Below are positions 29,601 through 39,276 of a DNA stretch of 64,000 bases, piece after piece. How positions within the stretch are numbered: position 1 is the first letter of the stretch; each line of letters starts with the position of its first letter. Source of the stretch: an uncultured Alphaproteobacteria bacterium (GTDB lineage Bacteria; Pseudomonadota; Alphaproteobacteria; VGEJ01); NCBI GenBank assembly GCA_913041535.1, contig CAJWJK010000004.1:62001-126000 (forward strand), written 5' to 3'. The notes below the pieces were generated by a model. That model saw only the letters and a list, made by a program, of their open reading frames with translations, made no database searches and had not been told where the DNA came from. The position numbers were made by a program, and so were the translations under genes.

Positions 29601-30091
29601 TTCTTGCCTATAAGGACGAGTACGAAGTTGCCCGTCTCTATTCTGATGGAAGTTTTATCAAAAAAATAGAGGAGCAGTTTTCTGGGGATTTTCGACTTCG
29701 ATTTCATCTTGCACCCCCCCTTATTGCCCGACGCAACAAAAGCACGGGATATCTGGTCAAGCAGGAATTTGGCTCTTGGGTGCTTATATTGATGAGTGCT
29801 CTTGCTCGACTCAAATTTTTACGTGGTACGGTCTTTGATATTTTTGGCTATACTGCAGAGCGACGTGCCGAACGGAAGTTAATAGCTGATTATGAAGATA
29901 TCTTAACGGTGATTTCCGCAAATCTTAACCCTGACAATCATCCACTTGCCATTAAGATTGCCTCAATACCAGATGACATCCGTGGCTTCGGCCATGTAAA
30001 GGACCAGAGTATTGAGGCAGCAACCTTGCGCCAAAGTGAATTACTTACAAATTTTCTTGAATCTACGACCCAAGTGGCCGCAGCGGAATAG
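26615..30091 (+). CDS. Indolepyruvate:ferredoxin oxidoreductase family protein (fused IorA-IorB type)
   Basis: 1158 aa; FISGYRGSPLGLLD, TPYFCSGCPHNTST, NIGDGTYYHSG, CEGCGDCSWQSNC Fe-S motif, GIGGTGVVTIGQIVGMAAHLEG. Confidence 0.93.
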   Translation: MAVADVKIDDKYRADRGRVFISGNQALVRLAIMQRCRDNSSGLNTAGFISGYRGSPLGLLDQSLWQAREFLDTHHLHFEPGVNEDLAATAVWGSQQTNLFSGARYDGVFAMWYGKGPGVDRSGDVFRHANMAGTSPNGGVLALAGDDHGAASSTTAHQSEHGFISAMMPILHPTNVQEIVDLGLLGFSMSRYSGLWVGHKLVTQTVESSASIDISPERLTINIPDDFEMPMGGLHIRWPDDRLAQEERLIKYKLNAALAFVRANDVDRTAIRGEKPRFGIITAGKSYLDVCQSLSDLGINEPVAKEIGLSVYKVGMVWPLEPEGLLDFSKGLEEILVVEEKRPIIENQVKDLLYNLHTESRPRVVGKTDETGQFLLPSSGELTTEQIARIVAKRIEAFYSSDTIHQYLALIAAKEESLHNRPPHLTRTPYFCSGCPHNTSTRIPSGSKALGGIGCHFMALSMDRDTETFTHMGGEGASWIGLSPFTDIPHVFANIGDGTYYHSGLLAIRAAVSANTNITYKILYNDAVAMTGGQPVEGGLSVAAITHQIRAEGVGRIAVVTDEPNKYPANTEFASDVTIHHRNDLNDIQKTLRKQVGVSALIYDQTCAAEKRRRRKRNTLPTPPKRAFINDTVCEGCGDCSWQSNCLSIEPLETEFGRKRAINQSSCNRDFSCVKGFCPSFVTVHGGNLAKPSLQIDVTQNGPNQSLPLPKEITQAEPYNILITGIGGTGVVTIGQIVGMAAHLEGKSCSVLDFTGLAQKGGSVLSHIRVASNPSLMYSTRIALGSSDTLIGCDMVVAAGIEAMNTAEKTRTHAVINSNFTPTADFTLDTDAQANIGEMKKNITSETKCADFVEATAFSSKIFGDAIWTNMFMLGFAFQRGLIPVRLDSLHQAIELNGVSVTTNVDALSWGRRAAHDITALHDMANKPQKLSKRRVQADELKEIIDLRSKDLIAYQNNAYSARYKTGVQRIQEIERNRAPGMSGLTTAVARSYYKLLAYKDEYEVARLYSDGSFIKKIEEQFSGDFRLRFHLAPPLIARRNKSTGYLVKQEFGSWVLILMSALARLKFLRGTVFDIFGYTAERRAERKLIADYEDILTVISANLNPDNHPLAIKIASIPDDIRGFGHVKDQSIEAATLRQSELLTNFLESTTQVAAAE

Positions 30092-30112
30092 TTTATAAGA
30101 GAGGCTCAACTA

Positions 30113-30802
30113 GTGAACACAGACCTGAATAATAAGGGATCCGCCGCGATCGTTGGGGTGGGGACTGGGCTAGGGGCATCTTTAGGGCGATACTTTGCAT
30201 CCATGGGACACCCATGCTTATTGGGGGCACGAAATGTCGATAGAGTCAAAGAGATTGCTGACCAGATCGATGGTGCAGTAGGCACTTCAGTAGACGCAAC
30301 GGACGAAAATGCTGTCAAAACATTTTTCGATATAGCTGAAGCGGATCTTAGCCCCGTGGAAGTATGTGTATTCAACGCTAGCGGAAGGATTCGAGATAGC
30401 ATTCTAGATCTCGATACTAATGAATTTATTTCGTGCTGGAAACATTCCTGCTTGGGAGGGTTCATGGTAGGCCGTGAAGCCGCTCGTAGAATGGTTCCGC
30501 GAGGACGTGGCACGATAATCTTCACTGGAGCAACAGCGAGCGTTAAGGGATTTGCGCGTTCAGCAGGCTTTGCAGCAGGAAAATTTGGGTTAAGGGGTGT
30601 AGCTGAAAGCATGGCTCGTGAATTACACCCTCTAGGAATTCATGTAGTACACGTCGTTATCGATGGTGGAATAGGATTCGATGACAGCGGTGCACTGCTT
30701 GATCCAAATGAAATTGCAAAAGCATATTATGAATTGTCGCGCCAAGGTCGCAGTGTATGGTCTCACGAGGTTGAGCTCCGCCCGTGGACTGAAAAATTTT
30801 AG
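30113..30802 (+). CDS. SDR-family protein lacking the catalytic Tyr
   Basis: GVGTGLGASLGR Rossmann motif; FAAGK where YxxxK is expected; GTG start. Confidence 0.82.
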   Translation: MNTDLNNKGSAAIVGVGTGLGASLGRYFASMGHPCLLGARNVDRVKEIADQIDGAVGTSVDATDENAVKTFFDIAEADLSPVEVCVFNASGRIRDSILDLDTNEFISCWKHSCLGGFMVGREAARRMVPRGRGTIIFTGATASVKGFARSAGFAAGKFGLRGVAESMARELHPLGIHVVHVVIDGGIGFDDSGALLDPNEIAKAYYELSRQGRSVWSHEVELRPWTEKF

Positions 30803-30933
30803 ACCTAATTGAGCAATAGAATTTCTCCACTGTGCTCTATAATATGTGTCAATGTTTGGCACTCACTATCGGGCTTTGATATACTGCAGCGCGCGGCGTT
30901 TAATGAGTTCGATACGTAGGAGCACAGGTAACA

Positions 30934-31053
30934 ATGACTCAAATGGACATAACCGAACAGCGGCGAACATGGCACTTCTTCGGACGACTCACACTGACGA
31001 CAACAATTTTAACTACGATACTCCTCGTGTTGCTGGCGTTGACGCTATTGTAG
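30934..31053 (+). CDS. Small (39 aa) single-TM protein resembling aa3-type cytochrome c oxidase subunit IV family
   Basis: MTQMDITEQRRTWHFFGRLTLTTTILTTILLVLLALTLL*; AGGAG upstream; immediately precedes pntAA. Not in the ORF track (too short). Confidence 0.7.
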   Translation: MTQMDITEQRRTWHFFGRLTLTTTILTTILLVLLALTLL

Positions 31054-31175
31054 GGCCAGGTTTATACGTACACATAACTAGGTCTCGCACCATCAAACAA
31101 GTTTACGTGAGATCATCAGAAATCTGAGATGTCGATAAGAACCGCTACACCATATCGGTGCCGCCAACAGTCATT

Positions 31176-32342
31176 ATGAAGATAGCTGTTCCTAAGGAAA
31201 GGCACGATTACGAGCGTCGGGTAGCTGTCACACCAGAGACAGTGGAACGCTACGTTGCGTTAGGGATTCAGGTTTCTGTAGAATCGACTGCCGGAAATTC
31301 TGCAACATTTCCAGACGATGCATATAGATCGGCCGGTGCCAAAATTGAACATAACCAGGCTGACGTCCTTAGAGATGCAGATATGGTTCTTAAAGTTCAG
31401 CGACCGTTGGATGGAACCAACAGTAGCATTGACGAGCTTTCTTTAATCAAATCAGGGGCTATATTACTAGGGTTACTATCACCCACAGTAAATGCGAACT
31501 TTTTCCGTGCTTGCGCTAGTGCAGGAATTACAGCTATGGCACTGGAATACCTCCCTCGCATTAGCCGCGCGCAATCTATGGATGCGCTATCATCACAAAG
31601 TAATCTCGCAGGATATAAAGCTGTCCTCGATGCAACCACTGAGTTCGGGCGAGCGCTGCCCATGATGATGACCGCAGCGGGCACTATTGCTCCAGCAAAA
31701 GCTTTTGTGATTGGGGCTGGAGTTGCTGGCCTGCAAGCTATCGCAACGGCACGCCGTCTTGGCGCAATAGTTTCAGCATTTGACGTCCGCCCGGAAGTCC
31801 AGGAGCAGATTGAAAGTCTTGGCGCACGTTTTGTATCTGTCCCCCTAAAAAATCAAGACGATGCTACCACCAATAGTGGGTATGCACGCGAAATGTCCTC
31901 CGACTTCCAACAAAAGCAGGCGGAGGTGACACACGAAACTCTTAAATCACAAGATCTTGTAATATGCACTGCATTAATTCCCGGTCGACCAGCTCCAATG
32001 TTGATTACAGAGGAAATGGTAAAGGACATGAAACGGGGCTCGGTTATTGTGGATCTTGCGGTTGAAACCGGTGGTAATTGTGAATTATCCAAGCCAGGAG
32101 AGATTATCTCTGCTCATGGAGTTCAAATTATCGCGCACCCAAATGTTCCAAGCCGCATAGCTGTAGACGCAAGCGCACTTTATGCAAAAAACTTATTTAA
32201 TGTTGTAAGCGCATTTTATGACAAAACAAAAAACCAAATGAACACTGATCTAGACGATGAAATTCTCAGCGCGATAACGCTAACTCATGATGGCTCCGTC
32301 GTTAATTTGAAAATTGAAAAAATGCTGGAAGGAGAGGATTAA
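31176..32342 (+). CDS. pntAA: NAD(P) transhydrogenase subunit alpha part 1
   Basis: MKIAVPKERHDYERRVAVTPETVERY, GAGVAGLQAIATARRLGA, QSNLAGYKAV. Confidence 0.95.
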   Translation: MKIAVPKERHDYERRVAVTPETVERYVALGIQVSVESTAGNSATFPDDAYRSAGAKIEHNQADVLRDADMVLKVQRPLDGTNSSIDELSLIKSGAILLGLLSPTVNANFFRACASAGITAMALEYLPRISRAQSMDALSSQSNLAGYKAVLDATTEFGRALPMMMTAAGTIAPAKAFVIGAGVAGLQAIATARRLGAIVSAFDVRPEVQEQIESLGARFVSVPLKNQDDATTNSGYAREMSSDFQQKQAEVTHETLKSQDLVICTALIPGRPAPMLITEEMVKDMKRGSVIVDLAVETGGNCELSKPGEIISAHGVQIIAHPNVPSRIAVDASALYAKNLFNVVSAFYDKTKNQMNTDLDDEILSAITLTHDGSVVNLKIEKMLEGED

Positions 32343-32344
32343 TA

Positions 32345-32641
32345 ATGGCTACAGAAATGATTGATCCCTTTATCTTCCGATTAACCATTTTCGTTCTAGC
32401 AATATTTGTTGGTTACTATGTAGTCTGGAGCGTGACACCAGCTCTGCACACGCCACTAATGTCTGCCACGAATGCAATTTCAAGTGTGATCATCGTAGGC
32501 GCGCTGATCGCTGCTGGACCTGACACGATGAGTCTTTCCCGAGTGCTTGGATTTATTGCGCTTACACTTGCAGCCATAAACATTTTCGGAGGCTTTGCAG
32601 TCACTCAAAGAATGCTCCGCATGTACAAGCCTAAACGGTAA
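32345..32641 (+). CDS. pntAB: NAD(P) transhydrogenase subunit alpha part 2
   Basis: FVGYYVVWSVTPALHTPLMSATNAISSVIIVGAL typical PntAB membrane segment. Confidence 0.95.
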   Translation: MATEMIDPFIFRLTIFVLAIFVGYYVVWSVTPALHTPLMSATNAISSVIIVGALIAAGPDTMSLSRVLGFIALTLAAINIFGGFAVTQRMLRMYKPKR

Positions 32642-32647
32642 CAGCTG

Positions 32648-34033
32648 ATGTCACCAAATCTCTCCGCTCTGGCATACCTTGTGGCAGCCATTTGTTTTGT
32701 CATGTCACTGAGAGGACTCAGTTCTCCGGCTACAGCACGTCGTGGAAATATTTATGGCATAGTCGGAATGGTAATAGCTGTACTGACAACCATCGCGAAT
32801 CCCCAAGTTGTGGGTTATGACCTTATTCTCGCAGGGCTTTTAATAGGTGGTGCAATTGGCACGGTTATAGCGCTCAGAATCCAGATGACTGCAATGCCAC
32901 AGTTGGTTGCAGCCTTTCACAGCCTCGTTGGCATGGCGGCTGTTATGGTAGCTGCTGCCGCATTATATGCACCTGAGTCTTATGGCATAGGTACTACTGA
33001 AAATATTAAAATTGCAAGCCTAATTGAAATGACTATTGGTCTTATTATAGGTGCAATTACGTTCTCTGGATCAATCGTTGCCTTCGCAAAATTGCAGGGA
33101 CTAGTTGGCGGATCGCCGGTGATATTTTGGGGACAACATTGGCTGAATCTCCTCTTAGGGTTGCTTATTGTCGCAGGTGCAAGCTACTTTTGTGTAAGCC
33201 AGTCGAAGGAAGTCTTTTGGATAGTCACGGCTCTTGCTTTCCTAATCGGAATAATGATCATTATTCCGATTGGCGGGGCTGACATGCCAGTTGTCATCTC
33301 GATGTTAAATTCATACTCGGGATGGGCCGCAGCTGGAATCGGTTTTACTCTAGAAAATACAGCACTTATTGTCACCGGCGCACTTGTTGGTTCGGCTGGT
33401 GCAATTTTAAGCTACATTATGTGTCGAGCAATGAATCGGTCATTCGTCAGTGTTATACTGGGTGGCTACGGTGCTGACCACTCTGACAATGAAACGATCG
33501 ACTCTGATAAGACAGTAAAACCTGGTAGCGCAGCTGACGCTGCCTTCATCATGAAAAGTGCCGAATCTGTCATTATCGTTCCAGGCTACGGACTCGCAGT
33601 TGCCCAAGCACAACATGCGGTACGAGAAATGGCAGATCTTTTGACAGAATCTGGAGTTCGCGTTCGATACGCCGTCCATCCAGTTGCTGGTCGTATGCCT
33701 GGACACATGAACGTACTTCTAGCCGAAGCAAATGTCCCCTATGACGATGTATTTGAACTCGACCAGATCAACAGTGATTTCTCAACAACAGACGTTGCCT
33801 TTGTGATTGGTGCAAATGATGTTACCAACCCCGCTGCAAAACGTAATCCCCAAAGCCCTATCGCTGGTATGCCTATCCTCGATGTCGAGAACTCCCGCAC
33901 GGTCCTATTTGTCAAACGCAGCCTTTCAGCAGGCTACGCTGGTATCGACAACGAATTGTTTTACCAAGACTCAACTATGATGTTGTTTGGAGACGCCAAA
34001 CAGATGACGGAAGACATTGTAAAATCACTTTAG
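32648..34033 (+). CDS. pntB: NAD(P) transhydrogenase subunit beta
   Basis: MLNSYSGWAAAGIGFTLENTALIVTGALVGSAGAILSYIMCRAMNRS, VPGYGLAVAQAQHAVREM, HPVAGRMPGHMNVLLAEANVPYD. Confidence 0.96.
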   Translation: MSPNLSALAYLVAAICFVMSLRGLSSPATARRGNIYGIVGMVIAVLTTIANPQVVGYDLILAGLLIGGAIGTVIALRIQMTAMPQLVAAFHSLVGMAAVMVAAAALYAPESYGIGTTENIKIASLIEMTIGLIIGAITFSGSIVAFAKLQGLVGGSPVIFWGQHWLNLLLGLLIVAGASYFCVSQSKEVFWIVTALAFLIGIMIIIPIGGADMPVVISMLNSYSGWAAAGIGFTLENTALIVTGALVGSAGAILSYIMCRAMNRSFVSVILGGYGADHSDNETIDSDKTVKPGSAADAAFIMKSAESVIIVPGYGLAVAQAQHAVREMADLLTESGVRVRYAVHPVAGRMPGHMNVLLAEANVPYDDVFELDQINSDFSTTDVAFVIGANDVTNPAAKRNPQSPIAGMPILDVENSRTVLFVKRSLSAGYAGIDNELFYQDSTMMLFGDAKQMTEDIVKSL

Positions 34034-34169
34034 ACTGTGGCCAATTTCCCAACGCACTGTACCTACGTCAAAGGCAGTCATCGAAGTTTCCATGTGATAC
34101 GACAACACGTTTATTTGACTGCCGATACTCCCTAAATTAGGTGTATTCAAGATACAAATGCTTTTAAAG

Positions 34170-34370
34170 CTATGAGTCCTTTTGTGCTCTTTTGCGAGCA
34201 AGCTTGCGGGCACGTCTTACTGCTTCAGCGCGTTCCCTTGCTCGTTTCTCTGAAGGCTTCTCGTAATAACCACGAAGCTTCATCTCGCGGAATATACCTT
34301 CCCTTTGCATTTTCTTTTTTAGCACCTTAAGCGCCTGATCAACATTATTATCGCGCACAACAACTTGCAC
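34170..34370 (-). CDS. rpsU: 30S ribosomal protein bS21
   Basis: [56 protein letters not shown]; probable GTG start at 34370 with GGAAGGAGA upstream (shorter than the track ORF). Confidence 0.94.
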   Translation of the reverse strand: MQVVVRDNNVDQALKVLKKKMQREGIFREMKLRGYYEKPSEKRARERAEAVRRARKLARKRAQKDS

Positions 34371-34502
34371 TGTTTCAGCCCTCTCCTTCCTTACAATATT
34401 TAGGCTACCAAGTGCGGTTGATAACACGGCAACAAGTTGATGTGAAGACCTACCTTAAGATCAACGTTTTGCCGTTTCTTCTAAGTAGCCTATATTTATG
34501 CC

Positions 34503-35054
34503 ATGTCGATCCTCAAAATTGCCCGTATGGGCCATCCAATATTGAGAGAAAGAGCCAACGAAATTGCCGATCCGCAACAGGCTCAAATCCAGACGTTAGT
34601 CCAAGACATGCTGGATACCATGATTGATGCTAACGGATTAGGGTTAGCCGCACCGCAGGTACACGTTTCAAAAAGACTGGTGATCTTTTCCATATCAGAG
34701 GAACAAGCTGAATATTATGATTGCGAAATGATGCCATTGTCAGTGCTTATCAATCCAGTATTGGAGCCCTTAAGCGATACTACCAACACTGATTGGGAAG
34801 GCTGTCTTTCTGTACCCGGACTTAGGGGCAGAGTGCCACGTTATGATCACATCGGGTACCGAGGCATGTCCCTCGAAGGGAAAGCATTTGAGAGGGAGGC
34901 TAGAGGATGGCACGCACGCGTCGTACAACATGAATGCGATCACCTCGATGGGATACTGTACCCCCAACGTATCGAAAACCTTAGTGATCTGATCTTTGAA
35001 TCCGAAATTAAACATCACATTGGCAGCCCAGATGATAACGAGATCACACAATAA
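34503..35054 (+). CDS. def: Peptide deformylase
   Basis: GLGLAAPQ, EGCLSVPG, QHECDHLDGILY motifs. Confidence 0.96.
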   Translation: MSILKIARMGHPILRERANEIADPQQAQIQTLVQDMLDTMIDANGLGLAAPQVHVSKRLVIFSISEEQAEYYDCEMMPLSVLINPVLEPLSDTTNTDWEGCLSVPGLRGRVPRYDHIGYRGMSLEGKAFEREARGWHARVVQHECDHLDGILYPQRIENLSDLIFESEIKHHIGSPDDNEITQ

Positions 35055-35692
35055 TGACCTATGAAATAAAGCAACAGATTATGTCGTTAGTACTGGAAAA
35101 AGTGCCATTTAATGGGTGGAGGCAAGATCACCTAAGAACTTCGGCCTCCGAACTCGGGATATCGGAAGCCTTGCTCCAAAATGTATTTCCAAATGGCGTG
35201 ATCGACTTAATTGATTTTTATACATTCATGGGCGATCAACAAATGAAAACTGCCTTAACGAGCGAAGATCTACAGGCTGCACGTATACGTGACCGTGTTG
35301 CAACTGCTGTACAGACCAGGCTTGAAGTTCAATCAGATCACATGGAAGCAACTCGCCAAGCGCTGGCAATCATAGTTATGCCAGCATACGCAACTCGTGG
35401 CACTCGCATGCTTTACCGTACTGTCGATTGTATTTGGTATTCAATTGGCGACTCCTCCACCGATATAAGTTTTTATACCAAGCGCGGATTGTTAGCGGCG
35501 GTATATGCATCAACACTTATGTTCTGGCTTAACGATAGGAGCCAAGACAATTCTGATACCTGGTCTTTCCTTAGACGAAGAATAGATGATGTAATGCACA
35601 TACAAAAACTTCGCGGGAGTTTCAAACCAACAGGGAAATATTTTCCCTTGCCACTTCGAGCTCTATGCGCCTTTGCAACAAGGACTAAATAA
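35054..35692 (+). CDS. COQ9 family protein
   Basis: LGISEALLQNVFPNGVIDLIDFYTFMGDQQM and C-terminal WSFLRRRIDDVMHIQK typical of COQ9/rpsU-divergent family; overlaps def stop (TAATG). Confidence 0.88.
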   Translation: MTYEIKQQIMSLVLEKVPFNGWRQDHLRTSASELGISEALLQNVFPNGVIDLIDFYTFMGDQQMKTALTSEDLQAARIRDRVATAVQTRLEVQSDHMEATRQALAIIVMPAYATRGTRMLYRTVDCIWYSIGDSSTDISFYTKRGLLAAVYASTLMFWLNDRSQDNSDTWSFLRRRIDDVMHIQKLRGSFKPTGKYFPLPLRALCAFATRTK

Positions 35693-35760
35693 TTTTAGAT
35701 CGCACACAGAGTTAATATATCTCAGCCATAACAAGCATTTATACAACACTACACGTACGG

Positions 35761-36258
35761 CTAAGGAGAATTGTTTGGCTCTTCGGGCAATGCGGCATTT
35801 CTCCTCATTCGCCAATTTTTCAGTGCCTCAAGCACCTTGCTATCATCTAGAGCAAGAACCGCTACAGCTAGGAGTGCCGCATTTGTCGCGCCTGCCCCAC
35901 CAATCGCCAAAGTGCCAACTGGGACGCCCCGCGGCATTTGCACGATCGATAGTAAACTGTCCATCCCGCCAAGTGCCTTAGTCTGTATTGGGACCCCAAA
36001 AACTGGAAGGGTCGTAAGAGCTGCCACCATGCCCGGCAAAGCTGCAGCTCCCCCCGCACCAGCAATTAAGACACGCAGACTGTTATCTCTTGCTGAGCCA
36101 ACATATTCTGCAAGGCGATCAGGACGCCGATGTGCCGAAATGATACGACTCTCATGAGGCACCTCTAGCTCACACAGTATTTCGCTTGCCTCCCGCATTG
36201 TAGTCCAATCACTTTGACTACCCATTATGATTCCAACACTAGGCTTAGTATCTGTCAT
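35761..36258 (-). CDS. purE: 5-(carboxyamino)imidazole ribonucleotide mutase
   Basis: [54 protein letters not shown]. Confidence 0.95.
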   Translation of the reverse strand: MTDTKPSVGIIMGSQSDWTTMREASEILCELEVPHESRIISAHRRPDRLAEYVGSARDNSLRVLIAGAGGAAALPGMVAALTTLPVFGVPIQTKALGGMDSLLSIVQMPRGVPVGTLAIGGAGATNAALLAVAVLALDDSKVLEALKNWRMRRNAALPEEPNNSP

Positions 36259-36751
36259 TTGTTCCCTCTTAGATCCAGCAACTACTATTCAATATGCCCG
36301 AAACAGATATTTCCTTTTTATTTTCACGTTTTTTGTCTCTTATCCACGCTGTGAGCAAGCGCTATCCCATCACTATTAATGGGACTCCGCTGGCAAACAC
36401 TACATCACCATATTTTTACCATAGAAAATAGTACTAACTTTTTAATGGATCGACAGGCTAATAAACCTGGATGACTTAAGCCAGTTTCGTAACCTCTTTA
36501 GTTTCTCGTGTATAACTCAAACTTGCGTTCTGTACACTGTCACAAGTGAGCGCTAGCCGTAGTTAAGCGCTCCAGTTATTGTAGCAAAGCGATACAGTAT
36601 AGTTGCGTGTGGTATCCTGTTGGTTGAACACAAACATTTTTGCACAAGAGACACCATGTCATCCACCTCACTAGGCCATGGTTAATGCACTTTTGAAAGA
36701 AATAGAATCTGAGCTGTCAAAACCAACTCTACACAAAAGAAATTTATTGCT

Positions 36752-38914
36752 ATGCGAGCTGAAAGCACGCTTTTACCTGATCCGGCTAAACCACAGAATG
36801 TGACTAAAAATAACGTGCCCTTCACTCTGGTATCTTCCTATCAACCGAAAGGAGACCAGCCAATTGCAATTGACCAATTGTCAGAAGGCTTAAATCGTGG
36901 AGATCGAGACCAAGTGCTGCTTGGCGTTACTGGATCAGGTAAGACATTCACGATGGCACAAGTTATCGTAAACTTACAACGTCCTACACTTATACTCGCG
37001 CCAAACAAAACACTTGCCGCTCAACTATACGGTGAGATGAGGACATACTTTCCAGAAAACTCAGTTGAGTATTTTGTTTCGTATTACGACTACTACCAAC
37101 CCGAAGCGTATGTACCCCGAACAGATACATATATAGAAAAAGACGCATCAATTAACGAACAGATTGATCGGATGAGACACTCTGCTACCCGAGCCGTTCT
37201 GGAACGCGATGATGTAATTATTGTAGCCTCGGTCTCATGTATTTACGGCATAGGTGCCGCTGAAACATATCAAGGTATGGCTATTCCACTTCGATGCGAA
37301 GACAAGTTTGATCGCCAAGACCTCCTACGAAGGCTTGTCGAGATTCACTATAGGCGTAATGATACGGCGTTCCAGCGTGGTACGATTAGAGTAAGGGGCG
37401 ACTCGGTAGAGGTCTTTCCATCCCATCTCGAGGACCGAGCCTGGCGCATATCCCTGTTTGGGGATGAAATCGATTCAATAACCGAGTTTGACCCACTGAC
37501 CGGTGAGGTAACTGGCCTTCTGGACGCAATAAAAATTTATGCTAATAGTCACTATGTAACTCCAAGGCCCACGTTACAACAGGCAATAAAAGGAATTAAA
37601 AAGGAGCTATCGGCTCGTGTACAAGAACTCACTCTACAGAACAAACTTTTGGAAGCTCAACGTCTGGAACAGAGAACTACCTTTGACATTGAAATGATCG
37701 AAGCCACTGGATCATGTGCAGGAATTGAGAACTATTCACGCTATTTAACTGGGCGCCAGCCGGGAGAGCCACCGCCAACCCTATTTGAGTACCTGCCCCA
37801 TAATGCTCTTGTCTTTGTTGATGAAAGCCATGTCACCGTACCACAGCTACGAGCAATGTACCGTGGGGATTTTAACCGCAAATCCACCCTAGCAACATTT
37901 GGGTTTAGACTACCGTCATGCGTGGACAACCGACCTCTTCAGTTTGAGGAGTGGAACACTATGCGCCCACAGACGCTTTTTGTATCAGCCACACCTGGAT
38001 CATGGGAATTAGAACAAACCGAAGGCTCAGTCATTGAGCAACTTATACGACCCACCGGACTGATCGACCCCGTCTGCACCATCCGTCCTGTAGAAAAACA
38101 AGTTGACGACCTGATTATGGAATGTAAGCAAGTTGCCGACCATGGCAAACGAGTGCTAGTTACAACCCTGACCAAACGCATGGCAGAAGATTTGACTGAA
38201 TACCTAAATGATGCGGGAGTTCGTGTCCGTTATCTGCATTCAGACATTGATACGATCGAACGAATAGAATTAATTCGTGATCTTCGCCTCGGTGTATTCG
38301 ATGTTTTAGTGGGCATTAATCTTCTACGCGAGGGTCTCGATATTCCCGAGTGTGCCTTAGTCGCGGTCCTTGACGCAGACAAAGAGGGATTCCTCCGCTC
38401 CCGGACTGCCCTCATTCAAACTATTGGTAGAGCTGCCCGTAATGTCGACGGTCGCGTGATACTGTACGCTGACAAACCAACGAAAAGTCTAAGTGAAGCA
38501 ATAAATGAAACTAACCGTCGCCGTGAGATCCAAAAAACCTTTAATGCAGATAATGGCATTACGCCCCAATCAATAAAAAAATCGATAAGTGATATCCTAG
38601 AAGGCATCTGCGAACGCGACTATGCAACAGTAGCGATCGATGACCTTGAGAAGTCAGAAATTGCCAGCAATAACATAGGCTCTTATATCAACGGTCTTGA
38701 AAACAAAATGCTCGAGCATGCAGCTAATTTAGAATTCGAAGAGGCCGCTAGACTGCGTGACGAGCTGGCCCAACTCCGCAGTAAAGACCTTGGTATCGAT
38801 TTTGATAATAGGGAATCAAATAAGAATAAACCTTTCTCCCAAGCTCGATCTTCTGCAGGCCTACCAGGAACGAGACATCGTCGAGGAAAAAAATCTAAGC
38901 CTGTTCGTAGGTAG
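36752..38914 (+). CDS. uvrB: UvrABC system protein B
   Basis: [52 protein letters not shown]-like region [16 protein letters not shown]-terminal UVR motif. Confidence 0.98.
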   Translation: MRAESTLLPDPAKPQNVTKNNVPFTLVSSYQPKGDQPIAIDQLSEGLNRGDRDQVLLGVTGSGKTFTMAQVIVNLQRPTLILAPNKTLAAQLYGEMRTYFPENSVEYFVSYYDYYQPEAYVPRTDTYIEKDASINEQIDRMRHSATRAVLERDDVIIVASVSCIYGIGAAETYQGMAIPLRCEDKFDRQDLLRRLVEIHYRRNDTAFQRGTIRVRGDSVEVFPSHLEDRAWRISLFGDEIDSITEFDPLTGEVTGLLDAIKIYANSHYVTPRPTLQQAIKGIKKELSARVQELTLQNKLLEAQRLEQRTTFDIEMIEATGSCAGIENYSRYLTGRQPGEPPPTLFEYLPHNALVFVDESHVTVPQLRAMYRGDFNRKSTLATFGFRLPSCVDNRPLQFEEWNTMRPQTLFVSATPGSWELEQTEGSVIEQLIRPTGLIDPVCTIRPVEKQVDDLIMECKQVADHGKRVLVTTLTKRMAEDLTEYLNDAGVRVRYLHSDIDTIERIELIRDLRLGVFDVLVGINLLREGLDIPECALVAVLDADKEGFLRSRTALIQTIGRAARNVDGRVILYADKPTKSLSEAINETNRRREIQKTFNADNGITPQSIKKSISDILEGICERDYATVAIDDLEKSEIASNNIGSYINGLENKMLEHAANLEFEEAARLRDELAQLRSKDLGIDFDNRESNKNKPFSQARSSAGLPGTRHRRGKKSKPVRR

Positions 38915-39276
38915 GTTTGGATACCTTTGAAAAAAACTATTCTGTTATTAGATACTTGTGCGGTATATGGCGGTAAACGAATCCAACTCTCTGTTGTTTT
39001 TTTAACTCTAACTCTTATAAATATTTTGGCTGTTGAGGACACCCTATTAAATGACATTGCGGATTTTGTTAGTGCATTTTCCCCTAATTGGCAGGAAAGC
39101 GGCTGATTTTAAGACCAAAGCATGCTCATAGAGAACTTCCTGCAAACAGAAACATTGCAAGAAATTAACAGCATCTGACGGTAATCTATGAATCTTCCAA
39201 GCTTGCCTCTTAAAGCGTTACCCCTCATTGTTCCTAAGCGTCTGTATTTCACTATAACGCCTATCGGATACTCCCT

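Noticed and set aside
30846-31127. 93-aa track ORF MSMFGTHYRAL...
   Set aside because: Composition is not protein-like, and a better-supported 39-aa membrane protein with AGGAG lies in a different frame (30934-31053).
31129-31179. 16-aa ORF (MSIRTATPYRCRQQSL) whose stop overlaps the pntAA ATG as ATGA, like a leader peptide
   Set aside because: Too short to distinguish from chance; no ribosome-binding site or attenuator structure seen.
36527-36541. GTTC-TGTACAC-TGTC as a possible SOS (LexA) box upstream of uvrB
   Set aside because: Only a partial match to the alphaproteobacterial GTTC-N7-GTTC consensus and over 200 bp from the start codon; needs a matrix scan.
36678-36803. 41-aa ORF ([25 protein letters not shown]...) overlapping the uvrB start
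   Set aside because: Overlaps uvrB coding sequence and lacks independent evidence.
38928-39106. 58-codon stop-free frame after uvrB (KKTILLLDTCAVYGGKRIQLSVVFLTLTLINILAVEDTLLND...)
   Set aside because: No ATG/GTG start near its beginning and no family resemblance; insufficient support.
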